Shown one piece after another: positions 17,478 to 27,600 of a DNA stretch of 35,548 nt (positions are counted from its first letter, which is position 1; each line of letters opens with the position of its first letter). A program made the translations under genes and the position numbers. Under the pieces are notes generated by a model, which had not been told where the DNA came from, ran no database searches, and saw nothing but the letters and a program-made list of their open reading frames with translations. This DNA comes from Bacteroidia bacterium. Its GTDB lineage: Bacteria > Bacteroidota > Bacteroidia > UKL13-3. The stretch covers positions 1-35,548 of the forward strand of contig JAIBAK010000038.1 of the NCBI GenBank assembly GCA_019695215.1, read 5' to 3'.

Positions 17478-17829
17478 TGATTAATACTTCAGCCCGCATA
17501 TGCAGGCTGAGATTGCTTAGTTAGAATTCCAGAACAAATACCTGCACTACTTATGTATAAAAGTCTATAGTCGGACTTCTGTCAGTCAGTATATGATAAC
17601 CAGCTATGCCATTTATTAAATGCGCAGTCTGTCTCCCTTTGCTTTCTGCTTGAATCCGCCTGTATGCACAATGTATTTGACAATAGCAAGCCGCCCCGTG
17701 CGGACTCCTTGCTGAAACAAGTTGGACACGGGCTAATTATCAGAAACTTAAACAATGGCACATGGACCGGAATTGGATGCATTACAGCAGAATTCCGGGC
17801 CATAGAAACGCAAAAACGAAACAAAAAAA
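17478..17829. other. Intergenic region with two hairpins
   Basis: Stem CAGCC-cGCA-TA-TGCa-GGCTG lies at 17490-17509. AGCAAGCCGC pairs with GCGG and CTTGCT at 17685-17713. I see no credible gene; a 65-codon frame at 17664-17861 overlaps the next gene and has no features. Confidence 0.5.
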
Positions 17830-18051
17830 ATGGCAGTGAAAAAAATGAAATACGAGCGTAACGATAAGGACGTAACCATTGAGGAAGCAAGGGCACTGGC
17901 TGATTTTGAAAACGCCAGTGACGAGGAGGTTCAGCATGTGCTGGACAGCCTGAAAACTTACTGCGAGGTGGTCTTCGGAATTATCAGCCGCAAAAACGGC
18001 AGCGGTGGCAAAGTGCTTTCTCTTGACCCGGAACGAAAGCAAGCCGCATAA
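17830..18051 (+). CDS. Small protein upstream of recombinase 1
   Basis: The 73-aa protein starts MAVKKMKYERNDKDVTIEEA; a second Met at residue 6 is possible. The central helical motif EARALADF....DEEVQHVLDSLKTYCEVVF corresponds to the C-terminal half of the 97-aa protein just before recombinase 2 (EAMELAEFLVVYCKAVF). It lies 19 nt before the recombinase start. Being small, conserved and adjacent to a serine integrase, it is a candidate directionality factor or accessory protein, which is inference only. Confidence 0.75.
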   Translation: MAVKKMKYERNDKDVTIEEARALADFENASDEEVQHVLDSLKTYCEVVFGIISRKNGSGGKVLSLDPERKQAA

Positions 18052-18070
18052 CAATTTAAAAAAGGATAAC

Positions 18071-19795
18071 ATGCAAACCACAGCAAAACTGAAAGTAAAA
18101 ACAAACGACAAAGCACAAAGCAAAGCAGACTGTAAAACGGGAAACGACCGGGTCGTTTCTCCCGACCTCCTTTTAGAAATGTTTGCCAAGGGACAAAAGG
18201 GTGGCAAAGTCCTGACCGGAAACTGTGTTACTTACACCCGTGTTTCCAGCAAGGAGCAGGAACTTGGTTACAGCCTTGAAACGCAGAAAAAGGATTGTGA
18301 AGCATTTGCAAAAAAGAATGAGTACACAATCCTTGGGCAATTCGGTGGGACTTATGAAAGCGCGAAAACAGACGAGCGTAAAGAGTTTAACCGCATGCTG
18401 CAATTCATCAAAAAGAGTAAGGAAAAAATATCTTTCATCGTGGTGTATTCCATCGACCGCTTCAGCCGCTCCGGTGCAAACGGGATTTACATCAAGGAGC
18501 AACTGAAAAAAGAAGGCATCTACATTGTGGCGGTAACCCAGCCCGTGGATGCTACAACTTCCAGCGGTGATTTCCAGCAAAACATCCAAATGATATTTTC
18601 CCATTACGACAACCAGTTGCGCAGGGAAAAATGCATGGCGGGTGTAAAGGAAGCCATCAGCCGGGGTGAATGGTGTCACAAAGCTCCGATGGGATACGAT
18701 GTGGTTCACAGCGAAGGCAAGCGCAAACTGGTGGTTAACGAAAAGGGCAAACTGCTGCGCAAGGCTTTTTTATGGAAAGCCGAAGGACTGACTATCGAAC
18801 AGATCAGGGAAAAGCTGGTGGCCCTCGGACTGAACATCTACCACCAGAAATTATCACAGATGTTTCGCAACCCGTTTTATTGCGGACTGATCGCCCACAA
18901 CTCGCTGGAGGGAAAGTTACAGGAAGGCAATCAGGAGAAGCTGGTTTCTAAAACCACTTTTATGAAAGTGAATGAACTGCTACAGGAAAATGCGCAAGGG
19001 TATAAAGTGAAGCACGAAAACGAGGAGGTTCCCATGAAGAATTTTCTGAAATGTGGTCATTGCGGGGAGTCCATGCCGGGGTACATAGTAAAGAAAAAGA
19101 ACATCTGGTATTACAAGTGCCGCAGGAAGGGCTGCTGTAATAACAAAGCAGCCAAGCAGGTTCACGATACCTTCATGCAGGGTATTCTGGCCCACATGTG
19201 CCTGAACCCCGAATACGCAGACATGGTGAAGCAGGTTATGCTGCGAACTTACAGCCAGCTAACCGAGGCCACAACCGACAACACGGCCCTTTTAAGGCAG
19301 AATCTTCAGGTGGTCGAACAGAAGATCGAACGGCTGGAAGAACGCTTCGTGTTAGAGGAAATAACGGCTGATCAGTTTGCCCGTTTCAGTGAAAAATTCA
19401 GGGCTGAAAGGGACGGAATTCTGAATGAACTTGAAAAAACCGAAATCAAAGTGTCGAACCCTGAAGATTACATCGACCGGATTATAGGATATTGCCTGAA
19501 CCTCCCGCAAACATGGGACTCCGCAAGCTATCAGGAGAAGCAAAAAATTCAAAATATGGTGTTTCCTGAAGGAATTTCGTATGATAAGAAAAATGACCAG
19601 TGTCGAACCCCTAAAATAAATTGGGTATTCCTCTGGATCGCCCGTCAACAGCAGGAGTTGGCGGATAAAAAAACTGGCATACCGGGGTTAAACCTCGGTT
19701 ATGCCAGTTTGGTGGAGCTGGAGGGGGAAATGTCTAACCCCCTAAATACAGATATTCAGGTCATTTTGGAGGTCTCAAAGGTGTTGGCTATTTAG
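18071..19795 (+). CDS. Large serine recombinase 1
   Basis: The 574-aa protein starts at ATG 18071, which has AAAGGA upstream. The resolvase domain has TYTRVSSKEQ with catalytic Ser59 and VVYSIDRFSRSG. The recombinase domain follows (RREKCMAGVKEAISRGEW, then a GYD motif). A zinc ribbon (CGHC ... CRRKGC) is near residue 350, followed by a coiled coil (VVEQKIERLEERFVLEEI) as in large serine integrases. It would integrate and excise element 1. The C-terminus is unusual: LVELEG is encoded by the att core, and the last 22 residues (EMSNPLNTD... VLAI) are encoded by the left end of element 2. The region just before is also a terminator on the other strand. Confidence 0.95.
   Translation: MQTTAKLKVKTNDKAQSKADCKTGNDRVVSPDLLLEMFAKGQKGGKVLTGNCVTYTRVSSKEQELGYSLETQKKDCEAFAKKNEYTILGQFGGTYESAKTDERKEFNRMLQFIKKSKEKISFIVVYSIDRFSRSGANGIYIKEQLKKEGIYIVAVTQPVDATTSSGDFQQNIQMIFSHYDNQLRREKCMAGVKEAISRGEWCHKAPMGYDVVHSEGKRKLVVNEKGKLLRKAFLWKAEGLTIEQIREKLVALGLNIYHQKLSQMFRNPFYCGLIAHNSLEGKLQEGNQEKLVSKTTFMKVNELLQENAQGYKVKHENEEVPMKNFLKCGHCGESMPGYIVKKKNIWYYKCRRKGCCNNKAAKQVHDTFMQGILAHMCLNPEYADMVKQVMLRTYSQLTEATTDNTALLRQNLQVVEQKIERLEERFVLEEITADQFARFSEKFRAERDGILNELEKTEIKVSNPEDYIDRIIGYCLNLPQTWDSASYQEKQKIQNMVFPEGISYDKKNDQCRTPKINWVFLWIARQQQELADKKTGIPGLNLGYASLVELEGEMSNPLNTDIQVILEVSKVLAI
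19667..19710 (-). terminator. Element-borne ssrA terminator inside recombinase 1
   Basis: AAACTGGCATA (19671-19681) pairs with TATGCCAGTTT (19700-19710) with a further inner stem. Read on the minus strand it ends in seven T, a textbook terminator placed directly after the copy of the tmRNA 3' end. On the plus strand the same bases encode recombinase residues KKTGIPGLNLGYASLVELEG. Confidence 0.85.
19707..19725. other. Attachment site core between elements 1 and 2
   Basis: GTTTGGTGGAGCTGGAGGG is identical to 35422-35440, where it is the complement of the tmRNA 3' end (AGCTCCACCA plus three bases). The bases to the right here (GGAAATGTC) are not tmRNA, so this is a junction of element 1's right end with element 2's left end. 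Confidence 0.9.
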
Positions 19796-19982
19796 TATTC
19801 CGCATTCCTTCAATCGAGGCTCCTTTAATATGCAGCGGAACGCGACAGCTACTGGTCTAAAAAGTACGGTAGCCCACCTGCGTGGTAAAACACCAGTTGT
19901 AGTCGTTTTCTTCTTTAAACTTTTTGTCCAAAAGTAAGTAAGTTGTTAATGCAGGTTTTCTTACTATCCTATATTGTACCAT

Positions 19983-21007
19983 TCAATTTGATAAAATAAT
20001 CGTAATATCCTCCAAATAAAAAAGCCAGTCATAATTCTCAGCATAAACCAATTTATGCTTCCTGCTTAGGTTATAATCAGCACCAATTAAATAAACAGGT
20101 TGGTTTACTTTTTTAAACAAAGTGGTATTTACAAATATACCATCGATTGGTATCTGCCCCAATTTTAGTTCCTTCTTTTGTTGATGTAGGATCTTCCCAT
20201 CATTAATTACATGAATAGCTCGGCTGTCATTTCCTATAGCTAAGAATTGACTGGAAAAGGTATTTTGCAAATAGAAACCTAAATTATTTATATGGTATGG
20301 ATTTTTCTTAGCCAAGTGGCCGCAATGGCCAAATATTATATATTTTACTGAATGCTCAGTCTGGATGTATTTATTAATAAATTGGAACATTAATGAATCC
20401 CTGATCCCATCTACATTTTCCGTTGCTTAAGATAGGATAAATCATAATGCAACTGATTGATATAATTTTGACAAATAGTATCATTTATTCCGACTTGTAA
20501 TGAACTTAATCGCTGTAATAAACTGTCATATTCGTTTTGTTCCAGAAGGTACCAATAGTATGCGTTATTCGAATCTAATTTATCAAAGATATTCGAAATT
20601 TCCCTTAAAAGTGTGGGGTTGGAGTTTGCAAGATCCTTTTTTATTAATTGATATGAGCCATAAAGATATCCTGGATTATAGCCAATTAATTTAATCGTAG
20701 AATCGAGTAATTTTAATTCAGATGCAATTTTACTTTTTTCTAAATACAAATTATTGGACTCAAAAAATACCGTGCCGATTGTATAATATTTCTGTATTTC
20801 TCTTACAAATGACAACTGAGCTTTTTCCATCTGGTCTGACCCATGAACACATTCGCAAAAACTGATTATTCTTGAACTGTCCATAGCTTTCACTATGTCA
20901 GCTGGAAGTATTTGACACTTGGCAGCAACAAACGAAAATTGAAATAAAACCAATGCTGCGATTTTCATCATGTCAAAATAAATTATCTTGTTTGTTGTGA
21001 ATTTCAC
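19983..21007 (-). pseudogene. Frameshifted erythromycin-esterase-like gene
   Basis: Two frames in tandem make one protein. The first (21007-20411) has an N-terminal signal-like stretch (MMKIAALVLFQFSFVAAKC), then FCECVHGSDQ and VFFESNN, which match the GExxHG and EA motifs of EreA-like esterases. It ends in a stop at 20411-20413. The second frame continues with NVDGIRDSLMFQF and IIFGHCGHLAKKNPYHINNLGFYL, matching the RDxxMaxN and H-N-x-H-v-A-K motifs. A one-base deletion in the AAAA run at 20416-20419 would explain the shift. It is either a recent mutation, a sequencing error, or programmed slippage. The family hydrolyses macrolide lactones in some members; most environmental members have unknown substrates. 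Confidence 0.75.
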
Positions 21008-21148
21008 AGGTTGCTTGTAACGGCTGGCAGCTATCCGAAGGTGGCGAATTTACTAACCAACTTTCATTCGTAGAACTGCCGTTCAAATATACACAGAACT
21101 TTCCTACGAAGCACGTTACCGCTTTCTTAGTATTAGGGACAGATTAGG
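21008..21148. other. Spacer with an inverted repeat, no gene seen
   Basis: GTAACG near 21017 and CGTTAC near 21116 form the ends of a loose dyad, with TTCGTAG/CTACGAA inside. I see no open frame of interest. The dyad has a faint likeness to an integron attC site, which I do not consider supported. Confidence 0.4.
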
Positions 21149-21180
21149 AAAGGGGGGCGTTTGTGCCCCCCTTTTCGTTT
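21149..21180 (+). terminator. GC-rich terminator
   Basis: AAAGGGGGGC (21149-21158) pairs with GCCCCCCTTT (21165-21174) around GTTTGT, followed by TCGTTTT. It would insulate the next gene from upstream transcription. Confidence 0.75.
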
Positions 21181-21194
21181 TATAAGGGTTGGGC

Positions 21195-21202
21195 TACCTT
21201 TG
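21195..21202 (+). promoter_or_regulatory. TACCTTTG -7 box of the 285-aa gene
   Basis: An exact TAnnTTTG match ending four bases before ATG 21207, the same spacing as the ATPase gene at 3041. This implies a leaderless mRNA and argues for ATG 21207 over the upstream in-frame TTG at 21189. Confidence 0.65.
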
Positions 21203-21206
21203 TAGC

Positions 21207-22064
21207 ATGAAGGATGAAAATCAACCCCAACAGCCCTTGAATGAATTTGGGCGACCTTATCCAACCCAAAGGGCATTATTCCCTGATTTTTTGGCCTCCC
21301 AGTTTATTAAGGACTATGAAGAAGTGTGCAGCCATTTTCCGGTAGAAAAGCAAATAATCATTGCTGACCACCTGTTAGCTGGTCTTAAACTGATGATGAG
21401 GGATTGGGAAGAGAATTTTATTAATACTAAAGAGGTTTTTGAAGAGTATAGCAAGATGGAAATTGCCTTTGCTGACCAGCTTAAGTTTGAACACCCGCAT
21501 TATCAGGGAAAACAATTCTATCAGTATTTTGATTATGGGCTTGTACTTTCTACTAAGGACGTTGTTCCTGTCGATAAGTGGAATCAACCTCTTGAAGGTG
21601 GGCAGGGGCTGACTAAAAAGGAAATTGAACGATTTCTATTACTGGCTATGAAGGTACTTACGCAAGGTCGGCTTTATATTTATATGAAAGGACAACCGGG
21701 CAATTCTGAAGCAGAGCAGCCGGGTGAGGACAAGGAAATGACAAGGGCAAGACAACTACTTACTATGTACTTTTTTCTGCGGGCTACAAAAGTTGAAGAT
21801 AAAAAAACGCCCTCTTCTCGCGTGGTGCGCTTCCTGCACCTGATGACGGGAACCAAATTTACTACCCTTCAAAACTCAGAACTGTACAAAAAGTATGTAC
21901 AGATGCCCCATTACAAAAAGGGCGAAAGGCTGATTGAAGACTTGGATTTTATTAAGCCCTACTTTGAAGATTTAAAACTAAAAGAGGCCGTACAAATGAT
22001 AGAAGAAGAACGGCAAAGGGTAATTGAAGAACTGCCACCCTATATCAGAAAACAGTATCAATAA
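21207..22064 (+). CDS. Unknown 285-aa helical cytoplasmic protein
   Basis: It begins MKDENQPQQPLNEFGRPYPT and is predicted to be largely alpha-helical with no signal peptide or membrane segment. Recognisable stretches are FPDFLASQFIKDYEEVCSHF, EGGQGLTKKEIERFLLLAMK, and a C-terminal charged helix ending EELPPYIRKQYQ. I do not recognise a family. It lies alone between a strong terminator and the conserved promoter element, has its own promoter, and appears leaderless. As a gene of element 2 without a counterpart in element 1, it is accessory. It could be regulatory, but nothing in the sequence proves that. Confidence 0.8.
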   Translation: MKDENQPQQPLNEFGRPYPTQRALFPDFLASQFIKDYEEVCSHFPVEKQIIIADHLLAGLKLMMRDWEENFINTKEVFEEYSKMEIAFADQLKFEHPHYQGKQFYQYFDYGLVLSTKDVVPVDKWNQPLEGGQGLTKKEIERFLLLAMKVLTQGRLYIYMKGQPGNSEAEQPGEDKEMTRARQLLTMYFFLRATKVEDKKTPSSRVVRFLHLMTGTKFTTLQNSELYKKYVQMPHYKKGERLIEDLDFIKPYFEDLKLKEAVQMIEEERQRVIEELPPYIRKQYQ

Positions 22065-22264
22065 CCTCACTTAAGGGTTGGAAAGGGAGTAAACCGTTTG
22101 GGAAAGAAAGTTACGGTTTCACGCCTGCACTCAGTATCATTATTCCGATAGACATTTTGCAACGTTTAATCTGTTAAGCGGTCTATTATGATGGAACTAA
22201 TTAATAATCAATGTAAATGTAGAATTGATTGATATGCTTGTCAGATTTATCGCTCAAAAAAATT

Positions 22265-22336
22265 AGGGAAAACCCTACGCAAAAAGAGTGTTTTCCCTCT
22301 TGTTTAGATGATAGGAAATGATATTACTTTGTATGA
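22265..22336 (+). promoter_or_regulatory. Conserved upstream regulatory element, copy B
   Basis: It reads AGGGAAAACCCT, then AAAAAGAGTGTTTTCCCTCT, then GATATTACTTTGTATGA, matching copy A (15184-15257, other strand). Identity is highest at the GAGTGTTTTC dyad and the last 15 bases. CTTG and TTACTTTG are about 20 bases apart and could be promoter boxes for a transcript entering the hairpin and the second propeller gene. Confidence 0.55.
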
Positions 22337-22392
22337 AAGAAATAAAACAAAACAGAGAATACTTTTTAAATAGCGTTTAACTAAAAAACTCT

Positions 22393-22505
22393 CTTACAGA
22401 AAATCGCGAAGTTTTAGAACAAGGGAGAAAGTTAGGGAAACGCCTCGAAAGAGGCGTACCCTGTACTTTCCAGCTTGTTCGGGGCTTTCGCGAGCCTTCT
22501 GTAGG
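22393..22505 (+). ncRNA. 113-nt hairpin with GAAA loop in the operon leader
   Basis: Six helices stack in register: 22393-22401 with 22497-22505, 22404-22410 with 22487-22493, 22417-22423 with 22474-22480, 22427-22432 with 22465-22470, 22435-22437 with 22459-22461, and 22440-22446 with 22451-22457. They are separated by small internal loops and closed by GAAA at 22447-22450. Thirty-nine pairs with near-symmetric loops is far beyond chance. A T7 run follows at 22530. It may be a structured leader RNA, an independent small RNA, or a foldback mobile sequence. No coding frame is seen in 22065-22578. Confidence 0.7.
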
Positions 22506-22578
22506 TTGTTAGGTATATGGGCTACGCCTTTTTTTATTGAATAAATTTAAGTAAATTGCTTATAGTGAATATATAAAC

Positions 22579-24606
22579 ATGAAAAGATCAATAGTACTTC
22601 TTCTGATTCTTCTTACCTTTCAGGGATTTGCTCAGGATTACAAACGTACTTTTAACTGGTACTTTGGTGATAGTGCCGGGCTGAGTTTTGCTACCAATCC
22701 TCCAACAGTATTGACAAATGGTGTTTTAAACACTTGGGAAGGCTGTTCTTCTATTTCAGATACTAATGGGAATCTACAATTTTATACTGACGGCAGGACA
22801 GTATGGAACAAAAACCATCAAGTTATGCAGAACGGTACAGGATTAAAAGCTGACCCATCCTCCACGCAGGCTGCATTAATTATTCCTGTCCCTCAAAATG
22901 ATTCATTATTCTACATTTTTACTACTGATGCTGTAACTGGAGGAGACGGGTTACGTTATTCAATTGTCAATTTAACGGCAGACAACAGCAATGGATTAGT
23001 AACAGTGAAAAATATTATGCTTAAAACACCTTCCTGCGAAAAATTGACGGCAACCTATCATTCAAATGGAACAGATGTATGGGTAATGACTCATGATTTT
23101 GGAAATAATATTTTCAGGGCCTACCTTATTACTAAAAACGGGTTAAATGACTGTCCTGTTGTATCAAACGCAGGAAGTAATATTGATACTTATGTTGGAA
23201 ACGCTCAAGGAATGATGAAGTTTTCTAAAACCGGAAATAAACTATATAATACTGTTTATACTGATTACATCTTAGAAATTTTTGATTTCGATAATGTGAC
23301 TGGCAAAGTATCACCCTATAACTTTCTAACTCTAAATAATATTTTATTAGCCTATGGAATTGAATTTTCACCAAATATGCGCTACTTGTATGTAACTGAT
23401 AAGGGGAAAAATCTTTATCAGTATGACTTGTCGCTTGGAAATGAAGATTCAATTAACACAAAACGTTATACAATTAGCACAAAGCCTAATTACAATACAT
23501 TTAATGGCTTGCAAATAGGGTTGGATGGCAAAATATATGTGGCTATTTATGATTCACTTTTTTTGTCTGTAATAAATAATCCGGACAGTGGGGGCACTTC
23601 CTGCGGATTTGAATTTAATGCTTTTACTTTAGGAGGTAAAAAATCACAAGCAGGTTTTCCAAATTTTATCAGCAACTATTTTAATATACTTTCTTTAGAC
23701 TTTGGTTATTCTTTTAGCTGTGGCACAAAACAAGCGACCTTTTTAAGCAAGTCTCTAATCCCTCAAAGTAACTGGCAATGGGAAATCAAAAAACTTGCTG
23801 ACGGTTCCATGAATAGTTTCAGCACACAAAATATTTCTTATACCTTCCCTGATAGCGGATGGTATGAGGTGAAGTTAAAAGCCGGAAACGATTCCATTTC
23901 AAAGCAGGTGTATGTGGAAGGAAAGTTTCTCCCTGTCACGGATAAGTATTTTACCTGTGGTGCTGACTCCTTTATTCTTATTCCCAACAACAATTATCGT
24001 TGCCTGATATGGAATGATACCTTATCGGCTCAGTCGTTTACTGTAAAAGAAAACGGGGTTTACCGGATTGGCGGATACAACCTACAAGGGTGTTGGATTA
24101 CAGATAGTGTAAAAATATTTTTTGTTCCCCAGCCATTGCAGCCCGTGATAAGCCGTTTAAAGGATAGTATTATTTCAACCTCTTCAAAAAATTATCAGTG
24201 GTACATGAGTAACAGTGCTATTGCGGGAGCTACTTCACAACGATATAAGCCAATGCAAAATGATTGGTATATGGTAAGTATTACCGACAGCAACGGATGC
24301 AGTAACATATCTGATTCTTTTTATGTAGGTTTTGTCGGAATCCCGGCAATAAAAACCGATGAAATGGTTTTATGTTACCCTAATCCGGCCTCAGATGAAC
24401 TGACCATAGAATTAAGCAGTATTTTGAATGAAACTATTGAACAAATTGAACTTTGGAATATAACAGGGCAACAGGTGAAAAGGATTGTGCAGCCGGGTGC
24501 TTCCCGCGTAGCTATTCCATGTAAACAACTCCCAAAAGGAGTATACTTCATCCAATTGCAAACCAATAATAAACATACCTATCACAACAAAATAGTAATT
24601 CAGTAA
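22579..24606 (+). CDS. Secreted beta-propeller protein with T9SS signal, second copy
   Basis: The 675-aa protein is a paralogue of the one at 12689-14746. The signal peptide is MKRSIVLLLILLTFQGFA. The propeller hallmarks are FNWYFGDSAGLSFAT, GCSSISDTNGNLQFYTDG and VWNKNHQVMQNGTGLK, identical in places to the first copy. PKD-like (LKAGNDSISKQVY) and Ig-like (ISTSSKNYQWYMSN) segments follow, then a T9SS type A C-terminus (CYPNPASDELTIELSS... NKIVIQ). It lies 18 nt upstream of the second protease. It would be secreted and attached to the cell surface. No enzymatic residues are apparent. Confidence 0.88.
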   Translation: MKRSIVLLLILLTFQGFAQDYKRTFNWYFGDSAGLSFATNPPTVLTNGVLNTWEGCSSISDTNGNLQFYTDGRTVWNKNHQVMQNGTGLKADPSSTQAALIIPVPQNDSLFYIFTTDAVTGGDGLRYSIVNLTADNSNGLVTVKNIMLKTPSCEKLTATYHSNGTDVWVMTHDFGNNIFRAYLITKNGLNDCPVVSNAGSNIDTYVGNAQGMMKFSKTGNKLYNTVYTDYILEIFDFDNVTGKVSPYNFLTLNNILLAYGIEFSPNMRYLYVTDKGKNLYQYDLSLGNEDSINTKRYTISTKPNYNTFNGLQIGLDGKIYVAIYDSLFLSVINNPDSGGTSCGFEFNAFTLGGKKSQAGFPNFISNYFNILSLDFGYSFSCGTKQATFLSKSLIPQSNWQWEIKKLADGSMNSFSTQNISYTFPDSGWYEVKLKAGNDSISKQVYVEGKFLPVTDKYFTCGADSFILIPNNNYRCLIWNDTLSAQSFTVKENGVYRIGGYNLQGCWITDSVKIFFVPQPLQPVISRLKDSIISTSSKNYQWYMSNSAIAGATSQRYKPMQNDWYMVSITDSNGCSNISDSFYVGFVGIPAIKTDEMVLCYPNPASDELTIELSSILNETIEQIELWNITGQQVKRIVQPGASRVAIPCKQLPKGVYFIQLQTNNKHTYHNKIVIQ

Positions 24607-24624
24607 CCCTTAAAATTTAAACCC

Positions 24625-27600
24625 ATGAGGAAGACAGTACAAATTGTCTTGATGACCTTGCTTTGTCTTTTTACAACGCAGTCTCAGGCACAGAATGAAC
24701 CCTGCGGCACCGACCGCATTATGCAGTATTACCGCAGCTTGGACAGCAACCAGTTTGATGCGGAAATGTTGCGTCACACAACCCGGATAAACAATTTCCG
24801 AACGACCCCGCTTTCGCAATATTTTTCGCAAATAGACGGAGGGTATCAAACAAGTTCACTTGGAAGTGGTAAGCCCCGCTTTGTTATCCCCGTGATGGTA
24901 CATGTTTTTCATGCTTCGGCTGATAATACGGCAGGTACAGGAACCAATATTAGCTCCGCTCAAATAGACAACCAGATAGCAGTATTAAATGCAGCTTTTG
25001 ATACTATTGGCATCCGGTTTTGCCTTGCAGGAATTACGCGCCACAGCGATAGCGGTATAAACCAGCATGTAGATAGCCAGTTGCAGGTAAAAGCACTGAC
25101 CAATGTAACCTATAGTGCTCCCTCATCTTATTTAAACATTTATGTAGTGCGCAGCATACTTGAAAATAACAATGCCGAATCCACCCTTCAGGGGTATAAC
25201 AATTCATTTCCTGGAGTGAACCGTATTGATGCGGTGGTGGTGCGTTACCAGCGTTTTGGTGATTCCACTACTTGTTCAGGTTGCAACCTTGCCTATGGAT
25301 CGCTTGGTAAAACTACCGTGCATGAAGTAGGTCATTACCTTGGTTTGTGGCACACGTTTCAGGGCACTTGCTTTGGGGGCAGCGATGCAGCCACCTGCTC
25401 AACAAGGGGCGATAGATGCTGCGATACCCCACCGCATGAACAACCAGCCTCAGAAGGCTGCTCCGGCACGCCAAATACTTGTAATGAGACTTATGGTGGT
25501 AATCAGCCCGACCCCATACATAATTACATGAACTATACCAGAGAATCCTGTATAAATCACTTTACCCCCGATCAGGTAGCAATTATGTATGCCACCCTGT
25601 ATGGCCCGCGCAGGAGCCTGATTGATCCGGTAAATATTAACAGCCAATCGCTGAGTTGTTCATTTAAAAGTTCCTTCTTTTTGCCTGATAAAACACTTTT
25701 GTGTGATAAGGACACCATTCATTTTACAGCCTATGCCCAAAGCGGGGCGCAGTACAAATGGCAGGTGTACAGCGATAGTGCCACCTACAACGGAACCTTT
25801 AGCAGCAGCAATACCTTTAATTATTATGTAAGCAAGCAAACAAGCTACACCATAACCCTTACCGTTATCAGCGGAGCGGATACCATTATACTTACCGACA
25901 GTAACCTTGTGCAATACGCTAACTGTGGACAGCCCATTGCCAGTACGCAAGGAAATTGGTGCTTTGGAAAATGGGGCGGGTTAAATTTCAAGACTCTGCA
26001 ACCGAGCATTGATTTTAACCCATTTTTTAACCGGTTCCCATACAATATTAATACAGATGAAGGAACCATCAGCCAAAGCAACGCACAAGGTAAACTGCTC
26101 TTTTATGGAGGAGGTGAGGCTGATGCAACTTACAGGGCAGGTATATTTAGAGTTTTTGATACTCTTTATCAAGAAATGCCCAATAGCCCGGTCATTGGTG
26201 ATTATAGTGCCACACAAGGAGGCGTTGTGCTTCCTCACTGGTCAGATGGGGGCAAGTTTTACCTTTTGAATACTTGTGGAGAATACGGAGATAGTCGAAG
26301 TATTCTGGGTGCAAATCCAATTTATGATAAACGCGGAATGCGGTACTCCATCATTGATGCCATACAAAGTGATGTAGATGCGGCCAACAAAGATGTACCT
26401 GTACGCATAAGTCTTTCAGGACATGAATACAGCGCAAAGGATACAGCTTTGATAACCGGAGAAATGATTACTGCCATTCCAAAATGCAATGGAACAGATT
26501 ATTGGGTTTTAGTGAGTGGGGGTGTTACTATTGGTTATCACAATGACCGTTTACTTATTCTGTCATTTGACAGCACTGGAGTTAATTATAGTTCGCATGT
26601 TGATAATGTTTTTGATAGTTTGTCAAAGGGAGTTGGGTTTCTTAAATTTTCCCCAAATGGGCTATTTATTGCAGGTACCGGTTTCGTTGCAGATTTTGAC
26701 CGCAGCAATGGAATAGTAAGCAGAGTAAGAAGTAAAACTTCCGGGGCTGGTTTCGGATTGAGTTTTAGCCCGAATTCCCAATTCGTATACCAGACAGAAG
26801 GAACCAACGTATACCAGTATGATATGTTAAGTGCTTCCCCTGAAGCTACCAAAATTCTTGTCGGGAGTCTGCCATCACAGTCAGAATACTCATATCAGTT
26901 AGGGCCGGATAACAAGATATACATTTCTCTTTATCAGCAAAACAATATTGCAGTTATCAATTATCCTGACTTAAGGTGTAGCGTCCGTAACCCTAACCGT
27001 TGTGGGTTTAACCTTATGGGGCCTGCTTTGTCCAAGAATGGAATCGGTGGAGAATGTCAAAACGGATTACCCAATATGGTAGATGCGAAAACCATTGATA
27101 AAATAACTCCCGAAATTATTGTTATAGATAGTGCTTGCAGTAAAGTGCGTTTTTACACAACTATCAGTTGCGACAATACCTATTTCTGGGATTTGGGAGA
27201 CGGAAATTATTCAAGTGATAAAAGTCCGGTGCATACCTATGCAGCGAATGGAAGTTATGATGTAATCCTGTATACAACCGATACCACGCTTTATAAAACG
27301 GTTGTTATCGGACTTGAAAGTCCAATAGTCAGCGGTGATACCCTGACCAGTTGCGATACCAGCCGCATCTATTTTTATACCTGCGGTAATGACAATGACT
27401 TTTACTCTTACACATGGGATATTACCAACGGAAATATTATTTACGTGGATGAAAATACCAATACAGCTTATGTAAAATGGCAGCAGAACGGAGTACTTCG
27501 TTTAACGGCACAAGACGAAAGTACCGGATGCAGCTCAAAGGATTCCATTAGCCTGACGGTACGGCCAGCTATTGTCAATCTCATTGACACACCAACGGTC

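Noticed and set aside
21017..21120. Integron attC-like dyad next to the esterase-like gene
   Set aside because: Only the outer GTAACG/CGTTAC ends fit; there is no R'/R'' pair with proper spacing and no integron integrase.
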